64,000 nt of DNA. Origin: CAYWPG01 sp964460035 (GTDB taxonomy: Bacteria > Pseudomonadota > Gammaproteobacteria > Nitrococcales > AK92). Position numbers and translations under genes: made by a program. Each line of letters opens with the position of its first letter. Within the stretch, counting starts at the first letter, position 1. Below, one piece after another: positions 17,968-26,524 of the stretch. The stretch is from positions 55,634 through 119,633 of the forward strand of contig CAYWPG010000007.1 of the NCBI GenBank assembly GCA_964460035.1, in the 5' to 3' direction. The notes beneath the pieces were generated by a model that was not told where the DNA came from, searched no databases, and was given only the letters and a program-made list of their open reading frames with translations.

Positions 17968-18324
17968 GCCGGCAACGCTCCGCAGCCGAGGCGGGAGCCC
18001 AACGTAGCGCCCGCGACCGCGCTTTCCACCCCCGCCGCCAGCTCAGCCTTTCCCGGCGCACAGCTTGCCAATCCGGTCATGACTCTCCCGCACCACTGGA
18101 ATTCCTGAGGTCGTCAGCGCTGCTCAGAGCGCCGGCAAAACGCGAACCCGCCACTACCGGCCTCCGAGCTACGCCGCGCGAATAGCAGAGCAAGGCTCAC
18201 AAGCGGCCGAAGCTCGCGTTGCCAGCGGGCCGACGGTGATGGACCCGCTGGCAATCGAGCGCGAGCGGTTTGTATTGGGATAAAGCGTAGTAGCTCGCTG
18301 GCGACTGTGCCAGCCGGGCTAGAT
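17968..18324. other. Intergenic region, 357 bp, no gene recognised
   Basis: It lies between surE (minus, ends at 18325) and the Lnt-like gene (minus, starts at 17967). A strong 11-bp hairpin at 18219-18254 is the only structure noticed; there is no coding signal on either strand. Confidence 0.6.
18219..18254 (-). terminator. Hairpin downstream of surE
   Basis: TTGCCAGCGGG at 18219-18229 pairs perfectly with CCCGCTGGCAA at 18244-18254. It lies about 70 bp after the surE stop on the minus strand. No T-run follows, so termination efficiency is uncertain. Confidence 0.5.
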
Positions 18325-19125
18325 TCAGGCTCCTTTGAGCGCGCCCTGCAACCGCACGGCCAGCTCTTCCCACGTACCTTCCGGGGCACGCTCGAAGCGC
18401 AACGGGTTGACCGACACCATCCGCTTTTGAATGGCCACCACATCCGTATCCTCGCCGGTGACCAGCTCCGGTGTGCGCGAGAAGCCCAGCCAGTAATACG
18501 GAAAACCGCGGCCATCCAGGCGCTCCTCTACCCGCACGCCCGCTATGGAACCGCGTCCCTGGCGGGTGATCGCCACTCCTGCCATATCTTCCACCGCCTC
18601 GTCCGGGAAGTTTATGTTCAAGCAGAAGCCGGCGGGCCATCCGTGTTCCACCAGATCACGAATCAGAGGCGGAGCGAGACGCGCCGCAGTATCCCAGCGC
18701 ACCGCCTCGCGGTTGCGGAAGACCTGGCTGAGGGCAATGGAGGGAATTCCGACCAGCAAGCCCGTCATGGCAGCGCCGACGGTGCCCGAGTACGGCACGG
18801 AATCGGCGATATTCCCGCCGCGATTGATACCGGAAAGGATCACGCTGGGCGGGCAATCGCGCATCAGGTGCTCCACCGCGATCATGACGCAGTCGCTGGG
18901 CGTGCCGGAGACGCTGTGATGGCGTTCGCTCCAAGAGTACACGCGCAGCGGCTGCTGCAGACTGATGCTGTGCGAGCTACCGCTTTGATCATGCTCCGGC
19001 GCGACTACCCAAACATCGTCGGACAATTCGCGGGCAACCTGCTCGAGCACTTTCAGGCCTTCGGCACGATACCCGTCGTCGTTGGTGATCAGAATCCGAG
19101 GAATCGGCTTACCCTGGCTACTCAT
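18325..19125 (-). CDS. surE: 5'/3'-nucleotidase SurE
   Basis: A metal-dependent survival protein that removes phosphate from nucleoside monophosphates in the cytoplasm. The 266-residue sequence shows the SurE hallmarks: ILITNDDGYRAEGL at the N-terminus (metal-binding Asp pair), VAPEHDQSGSSHSIS near residue 42, VSGTPSDCV near 72 and ILSGINRGGNIADSVPYSGTVGAAM near 97. Length fits the family. In many gammaproteobacteria surE is followed by pcm, nlpD and rpoS; none of these is adjacent here, so the usual operon is broken up. Confidence 0.95.
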   Translation of the reverse strand: MSSQGKPIPRILITNDDGYRAEGLKVLEQVARELSDDVWVVAPEHDQSGSSHSISLQQPLRVYSWSERHHSVSGTPSDCVMIAVEHLMRDCPPSVILSGINRGGNIADSVPYSGTVGAAMTGLLVGIPSIALSQVFRNREAVRWDTAARLAPPLIRDLVEHGWPAGFCLNINFPDEAVEDMAGVAITRQGRGSIAGVRVEERLDGRGFPYYWLGFSRTPELVTGEDTDVVAIQKRMVSVNPLRFERAPEGTWEELAVRLQGALKGA

Positions 19126-19344
19126 CGGGCACTCCCTGTTGGGTGGGTGGGGTCGGCGCGGACCGGGCCGCCGACAACAAAGCCGCGTTACCGCCTACAG
19201 GACCGGGCAGCCCGCAGGTCTATCGTGGGAATGCTCACACGCTCCCGCAGCAGTCCAATAGACCGGGACAGGGAGGTAGCGCGGGGAGTACCGAAAACCA
19301 GCTCCGCTGGAGCCGTTCGGCGGTCTGCTATTAAGAGCCTCCAA

Positions 19345-19373
19345 GTGCCGGGCGCCGCGTCGGCGCCCGGCAC
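19345..19373 (-). terminator. Hairpin after the phosphotransferase gene
   Basis: A perfect 12-bp GC-rich stem (GTGCCGGGCGCC/GGCGCCCGGCAC, 5-nt loop) begins 7 bp beyond the stop of the minus-strand gene ending at 19380. No T-run follows. It probably ends the SDR-phosphotransferase unit. Confidence 0.5.
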
Positions 19374-19379
19374 CAACGC

Positions 19380-20429
19380 TCAGGCCCGCTGAGCCAGACG
19401 CCAGCCGGTTTCGGCCAACATGCCAGCCCGCTTGCCGACCTCTAGCGCATCGGCGCTGCTCGCGTTGCCGGCCAGGGCGCGGGCATACACGCCCTGAACA
19501 ATGGCCGCGAGGCGGAACAGCGAGAAGGCAAGGAAGAAGTTCCAGTTCGGAATACCGCTGCGCCCGGTCAGCTCGCAGTACCGAGCGATCAGCTCTTCTT
19601 CGCTGGGAATGCCCAGATCCTCCGGATTAGCGCCGAAGCCGCGGGTACCGAATTGGCCGCTGGGCGTGTGGTAGGACAAGCAGCAATAACCCAGATCCGC
19701 CAGCGGGTGCCCCAGCGTGGACAGCTCCCAATCGAGCACTGCCACCACTTCGGGACGCTCGGGATGCATCATCAGGTTACCCAGCCGGAAATCGCCGTGA
19801 GCGATAGCCGTTTCGTCCTCTTCCGGCATATTCTCCGGCAGCCAGCGCATCAGCTCTTCCATCGGCTTGTTCTCGCCGGTCTTGGAAGCCTCGTACTGCT
19901 GGCTCCAGCGCTTGATCTGCCGGCCGATATAGTTGTCGGGCTTGCCGAAGTCGCCAAGGCCGACACTCTTGTAGTCGACTTTATGCAGCCGCGCGAGCGT
20001 TTCGATCATCGCCATGTAGATCGCGCGCCGCTCGCTCTTATCCACTTCCGGCAAGTCGGGGCGGCTCAACACGCGCCCTTCCACGTAGTCCATCACATAA
20101 AACGGCGTGCCGATGATATCCGCATCCTCGCACAGCAGGCGCGCTGGCGGGACCGGAACGTCGGTTTGATTGAGCGCAGCGATCACCTTGTACTCGCGCT
20201 CGATCATGTGTGCCGACGGCAGCAGCTTGCCCGGCGGCTTCTTGCGCAGCACGTAACGGCGCGTGCCCGTATCGAGCAAAAAGGTCGGATTGGACTGCCC
20301 ACCTTGGAACTGGAGCACCTGCAGTTCCCCGGAAAAATCATCCAGGTGCGCGGCCAGGTACTCGCGCAGCGCCTGCTCATCGAAGCGATGCGCTTCGAGC
20401 GGCGGCACTAGATTCGGTTGCGAACTCAT
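19380..20429 (-). CDS. Phosphotransferase family protein (ACAD10/11-like APH fold)
   Basis: A 349-residue aminoglycoside-phosphotransferase-fold kinase of the group commonly found next to acyl-CoA dehydrogenases and resembling the N-terminal part of human ACAD10/ACAD11, where such kinases act on 4-hydroxyacyl substrates. Visible motifs are LQFQGGQSNPTFLL (ATP loop), RYVLRKKPPGKLLPSAH (Lys), AIAHGDFRLGNLMM (catalytic Asp) and VVAVLDWELSTLGHPLADLGY (metal-binding Asp). It sits 12 bp downstream of an SDR gene. Together they may process hydroxylated fatty acids so that beta-oxidation can proceed (inference). It is not expected to be an antibiotic resistance gene. Confidence 0.88.
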   Translation of the reverse strand: MSSQPNLVPPLEAHRFDEQALREYLAAHLDDFSGELQVLQFQGGQSNPTFLLDTGTRRYVLRKKPPGKLLPSAHMIEREYKVIAALNQTDVPVPPARLLCEDADIIGTPFYVMDYVEGRVLSRPDLPEVDKSERRAIYMAMIETLARLHKVDYKSVGLGDFGKPDNYIGRQIKRWSQQYEASKTGENKPMEELMRWLPENMPEEDETAIAHGDFRLGNLMMHPERPEVVAVLDWELSTLGHPLADLGYCCLSYHTPSGQFGTRGFGANPEDLGIPSEEELIARYCELTGRSGIPNWNFFLAFSLFRLAAIVQGVYARALAGNASSADALEVGKRAGMLAETGWRLAQRA

Positions 20430-20441
20430 AACCTCTCCTCC

Positions 20442-21197
20442 TTATGAAATCAGCTCGCCGCCGTCGGCAACGATGACCTGGCCGGTGATATAGGCGCTCG
20501 CCTCGGTAGCGAGGAAAACGGCCACACCGGCGATGTCCTTGGGCTCACCAACGCGCCGCAGCGGCGTGCGCTCCGCCGCCCGCTTGGCCCGCTCCGGATC
20601 TTCCAGCAGCGCCTTCGCGAAATCGGTACGAACCAGCCCGGGCGCGATAGCGTTGACGCGAATGTTCTTCGGTCCCCACTCCAGGGCGAGGTTGCGGGCC
20701 AGCGCCGCCTCGGCGGCCTTTGACATCCCGTAACAGCCGATCACCCCGCTGCCTCGCAGCCCCGCAATGCTGGAGAGCAGTATCACCGAACCGCCGCCTT
20801 GAGCCGCCATCTGCGGAAGCACCATGTTGCACAGCCAGAAGGTGCCGCGCACGTTGGTGTTCATGATCTTGTCATAGGCTTCGTCGGTGAGTTCGCTAAG
20901 CGGTCCGTACACCGGATTGGTGGCGGCATTGGCCACCAGCACATCGATACGTCCCCACTTCTCGAGCGTGCGGTCCACCAGATTCTGCAGCTGGTCCTTC
21001 TCTCCCACATGGCAGGGCACCGCCAGGGTCTCCAGGCCCTGCGCGGCAAGCTCCGCTGCGACCTCGTCGCATGCGCGGGCCTTGCGGCTGGAGATGACCA
21101 CCTTGGCACCGGCTTTGCCCATTTCCTCGGCAATCGCGCGCCCTATGCCGCGCGTGGATCCGGTGATCAGCGCGACCTTTCCGCTCATATCGAACAT
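20442..21197 (-). CDS. Short-chain dehydrogenase/reductase (SDR)
   Basis: A 251-residue classical SDR with an NAD(P)-binding TGSTRGIG motif near residue 12, NAATN near 90, the catalytic Ser in ILLSSIAG, Tyr-Lys in CYGMSKAAEAAL (YxxxK near residues 156-160) and the C-terminal ITGQVIVADGG. It would oxidise or reduce a hydroxyl/keto group. It is translationally close (12 bp) to the phosphotransferase gene, so the pair is probably one operon in fatty-acid metabolism. FabG-like acyl reduction is possible, but the context favours catabolism. Confidence 0.92.
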   Translation of the reverse strand: MFDMSGKVALITGSTRGIGRAIAEEMGKAGAKVVISSRKARACDEVAAELAAQGLETLAVPCHVGEKDQLQNLVDRTLEKWGRIDVLVANAATNPVYGPLSELTDEAYDKIMNTNVRGTFWLCNMVLPQMAAQGGGSVILLSSIAGLRGSGVIGCYGMSKAAEAALARNLALEWGPKNIRVNAIAPGLVRTDFAKALLEDPERAKRAAERTPLRRVGEPKDIAGVAVFLATEASAYITGQVIVADGGELIS

Positions 21198-21627
21198 GTT
21201 TTCACCCTCACTCTGGCATACCGCTGGGACGATACTCTAAACACGTTGCCGCCGCTCGCGGCCGTATCGCGAGCAGCGGCAACGCTTGCAAGTCTTCAGC
21301 CGCACCGTCCCCCGCCTTGTCGCAGCTGCCGCCGAACGCTTGCAGCGACAGCCAGAAAATCTAAGAGCCCCCAGCAAACGCCCTGGCGCCTCCGCCTCGC
21401 CCCTGCGGGACGAATTGAGAAGGCGCACGGTAGCAGCCACAACCGTGCCGTGCCGCAAGCCATCCAGCGCTACCGTAAGCGGCTCCCCGTAGGGCCTTGG
21501 CCTCACATGCCCTGGGTCCGTCGGAGGCTCTAAGTGTGCTGCGTGACAAACCCTGAGGCAAGCTGACCGCGAAGCTCGCCTATAACCGCATTCTGCCGTG
21601 CGCGCCGGCACCGACGCGGGCACCCGA
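21198..21627. other. Intergenic region, 430 bp, with one large hairpin
   Basis: No gene is supported on either strand. The only clear structure is the long imperfect hairpin at 21244-21284. It separates the thioesterase gene (minus) from the SDR gene (minus) and so should contain the SDR promoter. Confidence 0.6.
21244..21284 (-). terminator. Long GC-rich hairpin upstream of the SDR gene
   Basis: CGTTGCCGCCGCTCGCG at 21244 pairs with the CGCGAGCAGCGGCAACG ending at 21284, with one bulge and a 7-nt loop. It lies 47 bp upstream of the SDR start codon. It may terminate transcripts coming from the thioesterase gene or act as a leader structure. Confidence 0.4.
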
Positions 21628-22074
21628 TCAGCGTTCGGCAGGGGCCGAACGCTCGCTGCGGATACGGAAAGTACCCTCCGCCAAGGCCAGCAGCCGATTG
21701 TCCTCGCTGTAGATTTCGCCGGTGCTGTTGAAAATGCGCGTGCCGGCAGCGCGCAGAGTGCCTACGGCGCGAATGGTCCCGCCGCTGGCCTGGCCGGTGA
21801 ACGTCGTGGCCAAGGCCAGCGTCAAAGCCTTGCGCCGGCGCGCCGGATCCGGGCTGTAAAGCCCCGCATTAGCGCAAACCACATCGAGAAGCGAAACCAG
21901 AACGCCGCCGTGGATAACGCCCGCAAGATTCAAATGATGCGGCTGGATTTCGAGCTCCAGAACCGCATGCCCCTCCCGCCACTCAGCCAGACGATAACCG
22001 AGAACGTCGTGAAATCCGCGCACAGGCGCGCCAGCGAACGGGCCCGTGCCCAACGCGGGTGTTTGATCAGCCAT
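21628..22074 (-). CDS. PaaI-family hotdog thioesterase
   Basis: A 148-residue hotdog-fold acyl-CoA thioesterase. The family signature is visible in LNLAGVIHGGVLVSLLDVVCANAGLY (about residues 47-72), where the Asn and the HGG segment shape the active site. It would hydrolyse an acyl- or aryl-CoA and free CoA. A GAGGGGC site precedes the ATG, 10 bp after the IclR regulator stop, so ligase, regulator and thioesterase form one minus-strand unit. A role in relieving CoA sequestration during fatty-acid or aromatic-acid degradation fits. Confidence 0.88.
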   Translation of the reverse strand: MADQTPALGTGPFAGAPVRGFHDVLGYRLAEWREGHAVLELEIQPHHLNLAGVIHGGVLVSLLDVVCANAGLYSPDPARRRKALTLALATTFTGQASGGTIRAVGTLRAAGTRIFNSTGEIYSEDNRLLALAEGTFRIRSERSAPAER

Positions 22075-22084
22075 GAATTGCCCC

Positions 22085-22897
22085 TCAGGTAGTCGCGGCG
22101 GGCTCGCCGCTTAGCGCAGCGCGTACCTTCGCGACCATTTCGACCAACCGCGGTCCGAGCTCGTTCTCAAGCTTCTCCCGCGACAAGCGGCGGCTTGGGC
22201 CGCCACAATTGAATGCCAACACTTCGGAGCTGCCTTCCAGCAGCAATGGGACGCCGACCCCACTGACCGTGCGGTCCCACTCGCCCACCGATATACAGAA
22301 GCCTTTACTCGCGTAATCACGCAGCGCCTGCCGCAGCTCGCGCTCCAGCCGTGGCCACTGCGCGCCATGGAATGCACGCAGGCGCTCGAAATACTGCTCG
22401 CGCTGAGCCTCGTCCAGCGCGGCCAAATAGGCGCGCCCCATCGCGGACGAGGCCACTGGCACTCGATACCCCACCTCCGTACGCACGTGCAGCGGCCCGC
22501 TGCCCTGGCAGGTTTCGATGTAGGTCATGTGCAGCCCGTCCTCTACCCCGAGCGCCACCACCCACTCCGACCAGTCGGCAAGCTCCTGCATGTACGGGCG
22601 CGCGAGCGTGCGCACACCCATGCTGGCCAAGTAGCGGAAGCCCAGCGCCAGCACGGCAGGACCGAGCTGGTATTTCTCCAACCGTTCCGAGTAGCGCAAA
22701 TAGCCAAGCGCGGTTAAGGTCGCGGTGAGCCGCGACACGGTGGGCTTGGGAATGCCGGTGCGCCGAGCCAGCTCGGCATTGCCGAGCAGGTCTTCACCGG
22801 GCCCGAACGCTCTGAGCAGCTCGAGCCCGCGCACCAGCGCAGTCACCAACCCCTGCTTGCCAACCTCGCGGCCACCTTGTGGCGTGCTCGCGCCCAT
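22085..22897 (-). CDS. IclR-family transcriptional regulator
   Basis: A 270-residue regulator: N-terminal winged helix-turn-helix (about residues 18-80, with LAR-RTGIPKPTVSRLTATL as the recognition helix region) and a C-terminal IclR effector domain (GYRVPVASSAMGRAYLAAL, GVGVPLLL, VLAFNCGGP). ATG 22897 is preferred over GTG 22903 because GAGAGGGTG is then correctly spaced. It is encoded 21 bp after an acyl-CoA ligase and before a thioesterase, so it probably responds to a fatty or aromatic acid or its CoA ester. The repeated near-palindrome at 14816 and 24833 is a candidate target (inference). Confidence 0.9.
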   Translation of the reverse strand: MGASTPQGGREVGKQGLVTALVRGLELLRAFGPGEDLLGNAELARRTGIPKPTVSRLTATLTALGYLRYSERLEKYQLGPAVLALGFRYLASMGVRTLARPYMQELADWSEWVVALGVEDGLHMTYIETCQGSGPLHVRTEVGYRVPVASSAMGRAYLAALDEAQREQYFERLRAFHGAQWPRLERELRQALRDYASKGFCISVGEWDRTVSGVGVPLLLEGSSEVLAFNCGGPSRRLSREKLENELGPRLVEMVAKVRAALSGEPAATT

Positions 22898-22918
22898 CGT
22901 CACCCTCTCATGCCGGTT

Positions 22919-24607
22919 CTAGCCAGCGCTCTCGGCGCTGGCCTGCATCTTGGCGCGCTCTTCCTCTTGCAGCTGACGCCACTGCAATTTGCCGGTTCCC
23001 GACTTGGGCAGGCTATCCACGAACGACACCAGCTTCGGCGCCTTGTACGCGGCCATGTGCTCGCGACACCAGTCGATAACCTCTTGCTCGGTAAGGCGGT
23101 CGCGCCAACCCTGCGCCGGCACGATCACCGCCTTGACCGTCTCGCCGCGGCGCGGGTCCGGTACGGCGATCACGCACACTTCCTGGATGCCAGGATGCTT
23201 GTACATCAACGACTCGACCTCCGAAGGCCACACCTTGTAGCCGGAGGCGTTGATCATGCGCTTGACGCGATCAACCAGATAGAAGTAACCGTCGTCGTCG
23301 TAATAGCCGAGATCCCCGGTGCGGAAGAAGCGCTTGCCGTCATGCTCTATGAACGCTTCTTCGGTCCCTTGCGGGTTGTTCCAGTAGCCCTGAAAGACCT
23401 GTGGGCCATGCAGAATGATCTCGCCCACCTCCCCCGGCGGCAGATCCTCCAAAGTGTCCACATCGATCACACGCGCATCGACATCGAACACCGGGATCCC
23501 CAAGCACTGGGCATGCGGCCGGTCCGGTGGATTGACATGCGTCGCGGCCATGGTTTCCGACAGGCCATAGCCTTCCAAATACGTCAGGCCGGTCAGATCG
23601 TACAGTCGCTTGGCCACCGCTTCGGGCATAGCCGCCCCGCCACCGCCAATCGCGATCAGGCTGGAAAGATCGAAGTTCGCGATTTCCGGATCGGCAACGA
23701 AGTCGATCGCCATGGTGACTATGCTGCGCCAGTGCGTGACACGATAGCGCTGAATCAGCTCGGCAGCGGTACGCCTGTCCCAGCGCGTCATCACCACCAG
23801 AGTGGCGCCCGCGTAGATCGGCCCGTTCATCGAGGCTTGCATGCCCGTCACGTGGAACAGCGGCAGCGTGACCAGATGCATGGCGTCCGCGCTCGCCGGA
23901 TTCCAGGTCACCGCCGCGATCAGCGTCGCCTGCACGCTGCGATGCGTGTGCATGCACCCCTTTGGCGCCCCCGTGGTGCCGGAACTGTAAGGCAGCACGC
24001 ACAGATCGTCCGGGCCGGCGGTGTGCGGCCCCGGGGCCTGCTCGGCATCCAGGGCCTCCTGCCAGCTCACCATGCCGGCATGATCGAGCTTCTCCCTGGC
24101 GGCCATAACCACGTCGGGCAGCGAGAATTCGCAATGCTCGGGCAGATAGTCCGAGTAGGTCGCTACAACGGCGTGTTCCAGCTTGCCGGGCCGCAGCAAG
24201 GGCTGCACATGGCTGAGCAGCTCCTGTCCGACCAGCACCACCTTGCCGCCCGTGTCATCGACATAGTGCTCCAGCTCCTCGGCCAGATTCATCGGGTTTA
24301 CCGGCACCACCACGGCATCGGCGCGCAAGATAGCGTAGTAACCGATGATGAACTGCGGGCTGTTCTGCATGTACAGCAGTACCCGGTCGCCTTTGGCTAC
24401 GCCCAGTGTTTTCTGCAGATAGCCCGCCAGCGCATCCACCTGTCGCTTGAACTGCGCATAGGTCTGCACCGCACCGTAGTAAATCAGTGCCGGTTTGTTC
24501 GGGTAGCGAGCAGCCGACACCTCCAGATTGAAATACACGCTGGTCTCCGGCAACGTCAGGTGCCGGGGCAGGTTGCGGGGCCAGACCTTAAAGTGACGGT
24601 CGAACAT
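22919..24607 (-). CDS. AMP-forming acyl-CoA ligase (medium/long-chain fatty acid type), paralogue 1
   Basis: It activates a carboxylic acid to its acyl-CoA via an acyl-adenylate. The 562-residue protein carries the AMP-binding P-loop LPYSSGTTGAPKGCMHTHRS (residues ~207-226), YLEGYGLSETMAATHVNPP, the FFRTGDLGYYDDDGYFYLVDRVKRMINASGYKVWPSEVE hinge and the C-terminal catalytic Lys in LPKSGTGKLQWRQL. It is closely similar along its whole length to the ligase at 41059-42726. It heads the ligase-IclR-PaaI unit and is divergent from another ligase at 24898. The acyl chain length cannot be deduced. Confidence 0.93.
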   Translation of the reverse strand: MFDRHFKVWPRNLPRHLTLPETSVYFNLEVSAARYPNKPALIYYGAVQTYAQFKRQVDALAGYLQKTLGVAKGDRVLLYMQNSPQFIIGYYAILRADAVVVPVNPMNLAEELEHYVDDTGGKVVLVGQELLSHVQPLLRPGKLEHAVVATYSDYLPEHCEFSLPDVVMAAREKLDHAGMVSWQEALDAEQAPGPHTAGPDDLCVLPYSSGTTGAPKGCMHTHRSVQATLIAAVTWNPASADAMHLVTLPLFHVTGMQASMNGPIYAGATLVVMTRWDRRTAAELIQRYRVTHWRSIVTMAIDFVADPEIANFDLSSLIAIGGGGAAMPEAVAKRLYDLTGLTYLEGYGLSETMAATHVNPPDRPHAQCLGIPVFDVDARVIDVDTLEDLPPGEVGEIILHGPQVFQGYWNNPQGTEEAFIEHDGKRFFRTGDLGYYDDDGYFYLVDRVKRMINASGYKVWPSEVESLMYKHPGIQEVCVIAVPDPRRGETVKAVIVPAQGWRDRLTEQEVIDWCREHMAAYKAPKLVSFVDSLPKSGTGKLQWRQLQEEERAKMQASAESAG

Positions 24608-24822
24608 CTCGACAAGCTCCTCCGTCGGTTGACGCCGTGGCGCCTTATGCAGTTCTGCGATTGCGGTGCCGGCAGCGGCGCGGCGTTAGCTTAGGAGTCG
24701 ACCCGGCGCCGGCTGGCACAGGCAGCGGTCTCGGAGACTGGCGCTCCGGCCGCCAAGCGGTGTGGGTTCTGGGTTTGTTGTCACGCAATCTGGCACGGAG
24801 TAACCTTGCCGTCAAGAAAAAA

Positions 24823-24837
24823 CGGAACTGCGTTCCG
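24823..24837. promoter_or_regulatory. Perfect palindrome CGGAACTGCGTTCCG in the divergent ligase promoter region
   Basis: Six-base arms surround a 3-nt centre. It overlaps the left half of the shared operator motif at 24833-24849, so two regulator sites may interdigitate here. IclR-family operators are often short inverted repeats of this size, but the assignment is inference. Confidence 0.4.
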
Positions 24838-24849
24838 CAATGCGAAACA
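24833..24849. promoter_or_regulatory. Candidate operator TTCCGCAATGCGAAACA upstream of the ligase at 24898
   Basis: This is the second copy of the near-palindromic motif also seen at 14816-14832 (16 of 17 bases identical). It lies about 27 bp upstream of a possible -10 (TACACT, 24876-24881) that lacks a good -35, which suggests an activator-dependent promoter. Confidence 0.5.
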
Positions 24850-24897
24850 CCATCTCACTACTTGCCTCCAGGCAGTACACTCATAGGAGCCGCCAGC

Positions 24898-26478
24898 ATG
24901 GTGATGCGCTCGGTAGCACCCACGTTTCCCGATGAGGTCTTCCAAGACCTGTCCACTATGGCCGCGGAAGCCGCGCGCCAGCGGCCTGAGCATGCCGCCC
25001 TTATCTTCGAAGGGGAAACCATCCCCTGGGGCGAGTTCGATCGCCGCGTCAACCAGATCGCGCACAGCCTGATCAGGCTCGGCCTCAAACCCACCGAGAA
25101 GGTGGCGATCCTCGCGCACACCTGCCCCGAGTATGTGCAGATGTTCATGGGCACCTTGCGTGCCGGGGGCTGTGCGGTACCGCTATCGAGCATGGCCAGC
25201 GGCGAGACGCTGGAGATGATGATCAACGACTCGGATGCCCGCGTGCTGCTGGTTTCCGAGTCCATGTACCCGGCCATTGCGGACTTCAGCGCGCGCCTGG
25301 CCAACATACTGCCGAACGGACTCATAGCCCTGGACTTCGATGCGCCCGGCTGGACGCGCTTCGATGCCTGGCTGGCCGGTGCGCCCAGCGATCATCCGGG
25401 CATCCCCATCGAGCCGGATTATCCGTTCAATATCATCTATAGCTCCGGCACCACCGGCGTTCCGAAGGGGATTCTGCACGACCACCGGATGCGCTTCCGG
25501 CAAATGAAGGGCACGTTGGCATTCGGTGTTGGCCCCGACTCGGTGGCCTTGGTATCCACTCCCTATTACTCGAACACAACGCTGGTGACGGCGCTGACGG
25601 TAATAGCCCAGGGCGGCACGCAGGTGCTGATGCGCAAGTTCGACGCCGAAGGCTTTCTGCAGCTCGCCGAACAGTACCGGGTAACCGATGCCATGCTAGT
25701 GCCGGTTCAGTACCAGCGCATCCTCTCTCACCCCAACTTCGACCGCTACGACCTCTCCAGCTTCCGCGCCAAGTTCTCGACCAGCGCCCCGCTGCGCGGC
25801 AAAGTGCTACGCGACGCGCTGGATCGCTGGCCGGGCAAGGTCTACGAAATCTACGGTTTGACGGAAGGCGGCGTTCGCACCTTCCTGGATGCGGCGGCAT
25901 TCCCGGATAAGCTGGACTCGGTCGGCCGCCCTTCGCCTGGAGTGGACATCAGAATCATCGACGAGGACGGCAAGGAACTCCCGCCCGGCGAGATCGGCGA
26001 AATCGTCGGCCGCTCCGGGGCCATGATGGTCGGCTACTACAAGCGGGACGATCTGACCCAGGCGATGTACTGGGAAAGCCCCGAAGGGGAGATCTTCTAC
26101 AAGACCGGCGACATGGGCCGTTTCGATGAGGACGGCTTCCTCTATCTGCTGGACCGCAAGAAGGACATGATCATCTCCGGCGGCTTCAACATTTACGCCT
26201 CGGACCTGGAGCAGGTGTTGCTGCGCCACCCGGAAGTGGCCGATGTCGCGGTGATTGGAATTCCCAGCGAACGCTGGGGCGAGACGCCGCTGGCCCTGGT
26301 GGTGAGAGCGCCAGGTTCGAGCATAGACGAGCAAACCTTGCTCGAGTGGGCCAACGAACGCCTGGGCAAGGGTCAGCGTCTGGCGGGGGTGGAGCTGCGC
26401 GACCACCTGCCCCGCAGTTCAATCGGCAAGATTCTCAAGCGCGAATTGCGCGAGCCTTACTGGAAGGATCAAAAGTAG
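24898..26478 (+). CDS. AMP-forming acyl-CoA ligase/synthetase (class I adenylate-forming)
   Basis: A 526-residue ligase that activates an organic acid with ATP and CoA. ATG 24898 follows AGGAG; the frame is open further upstream but without a site. Motifs are FNIIYSSGTTGVPKGILHDH (P-loop, near residue 177), EIYGLTEGGVRTF, IFYKTGDMGRFDEDGFLYLLDRKKDMIISGGFNIYASDLE (hinge) and the catalytic Lys in LPRSSIGKILKREL. Sequence is clearly different from the other two ligases in the window, so a different acid is likely. It is transcribed divergently from the ligase-IclR-PaaI operon and carries a copy of the shared candidate operator. Confidence 0.92.
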   Translation: MVMRSVAPTFPDEVFQDLSTMAAEAARQRPEHAALIFEGETIPWGEFDRRVNQIAHSLIRLGLKPTEKVAILAHTCPEYVQMFMGTLRAGGCAVPLSSMASGETLEMMINDSDARVLLVSESMYPAIADFSARLANILPNGLIALDFDAPGWTRFDAWLAGAPSDHPGIPIEPDYPFNIIYSSGTTGVPKGILHDHRMRFRQMKGTLAFGVGPDSVALVSTPYYSNTTLVTALTVIAQGGTQVLMRKFDAEGFLQLAEQYRVTDAMLVPVQYQRILSHPNFDRYDLSSFRAKFSTSAPLRGKVLRDALDRWPGKVYEIYGLTEGGVRTFLDAAAFPDKLDSVGRPSPGVDIRIIDEDGKELPPGEIGEIVGRSGAMMVGYYKRDDLTQAMYWESPEGEIFYKTGDMGRFDEDGFLYLLDRKKDMIISGGFNIYASDLEQVLLRHPEVADVAVIGIPSERWGETPLALVVRAPGSSIDEQTLLEWANERLGKGQRLAGVELRDHLPRSSIGKILKRELREPYWKDQK

Positions 26479-26483
26479 GCGAG

Positions 26484-26520
26484 ATAGCGGTGGCAGGCCC
26501 TGGCAGCCTGCCACCGCTAT
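26484..26520. terminator. Perfect bidirectional hairpin between convergent genes
   Basis: A 15-bp perfect stem (ATAGCGGTGGCAGGC and its complement) with a 7-nt loop fills the 46-bp gap between the stops of the ligase and of the quinone reductase. It can serve both directions; there is no long T-run. Confidence 0.7.
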
Positions 26521-26524
26521 AGGC

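Noticed and set aside
19380..20429. Aminoglycoside-resistance kinase
   Set aside because: The APH fold is present but the flanking lipid genes and the ACAD10/11-like pattern favour a metabolic kinase.
22877..24694. A 605-codon open frame on the plus strand antisense to the acyl-CoA ligase
   Set aside because: The minus-strand ligase has full P-loop and hinge motifs; the antisense protein has low-complexity His/Arg-rich sequence typical of shadow frames.
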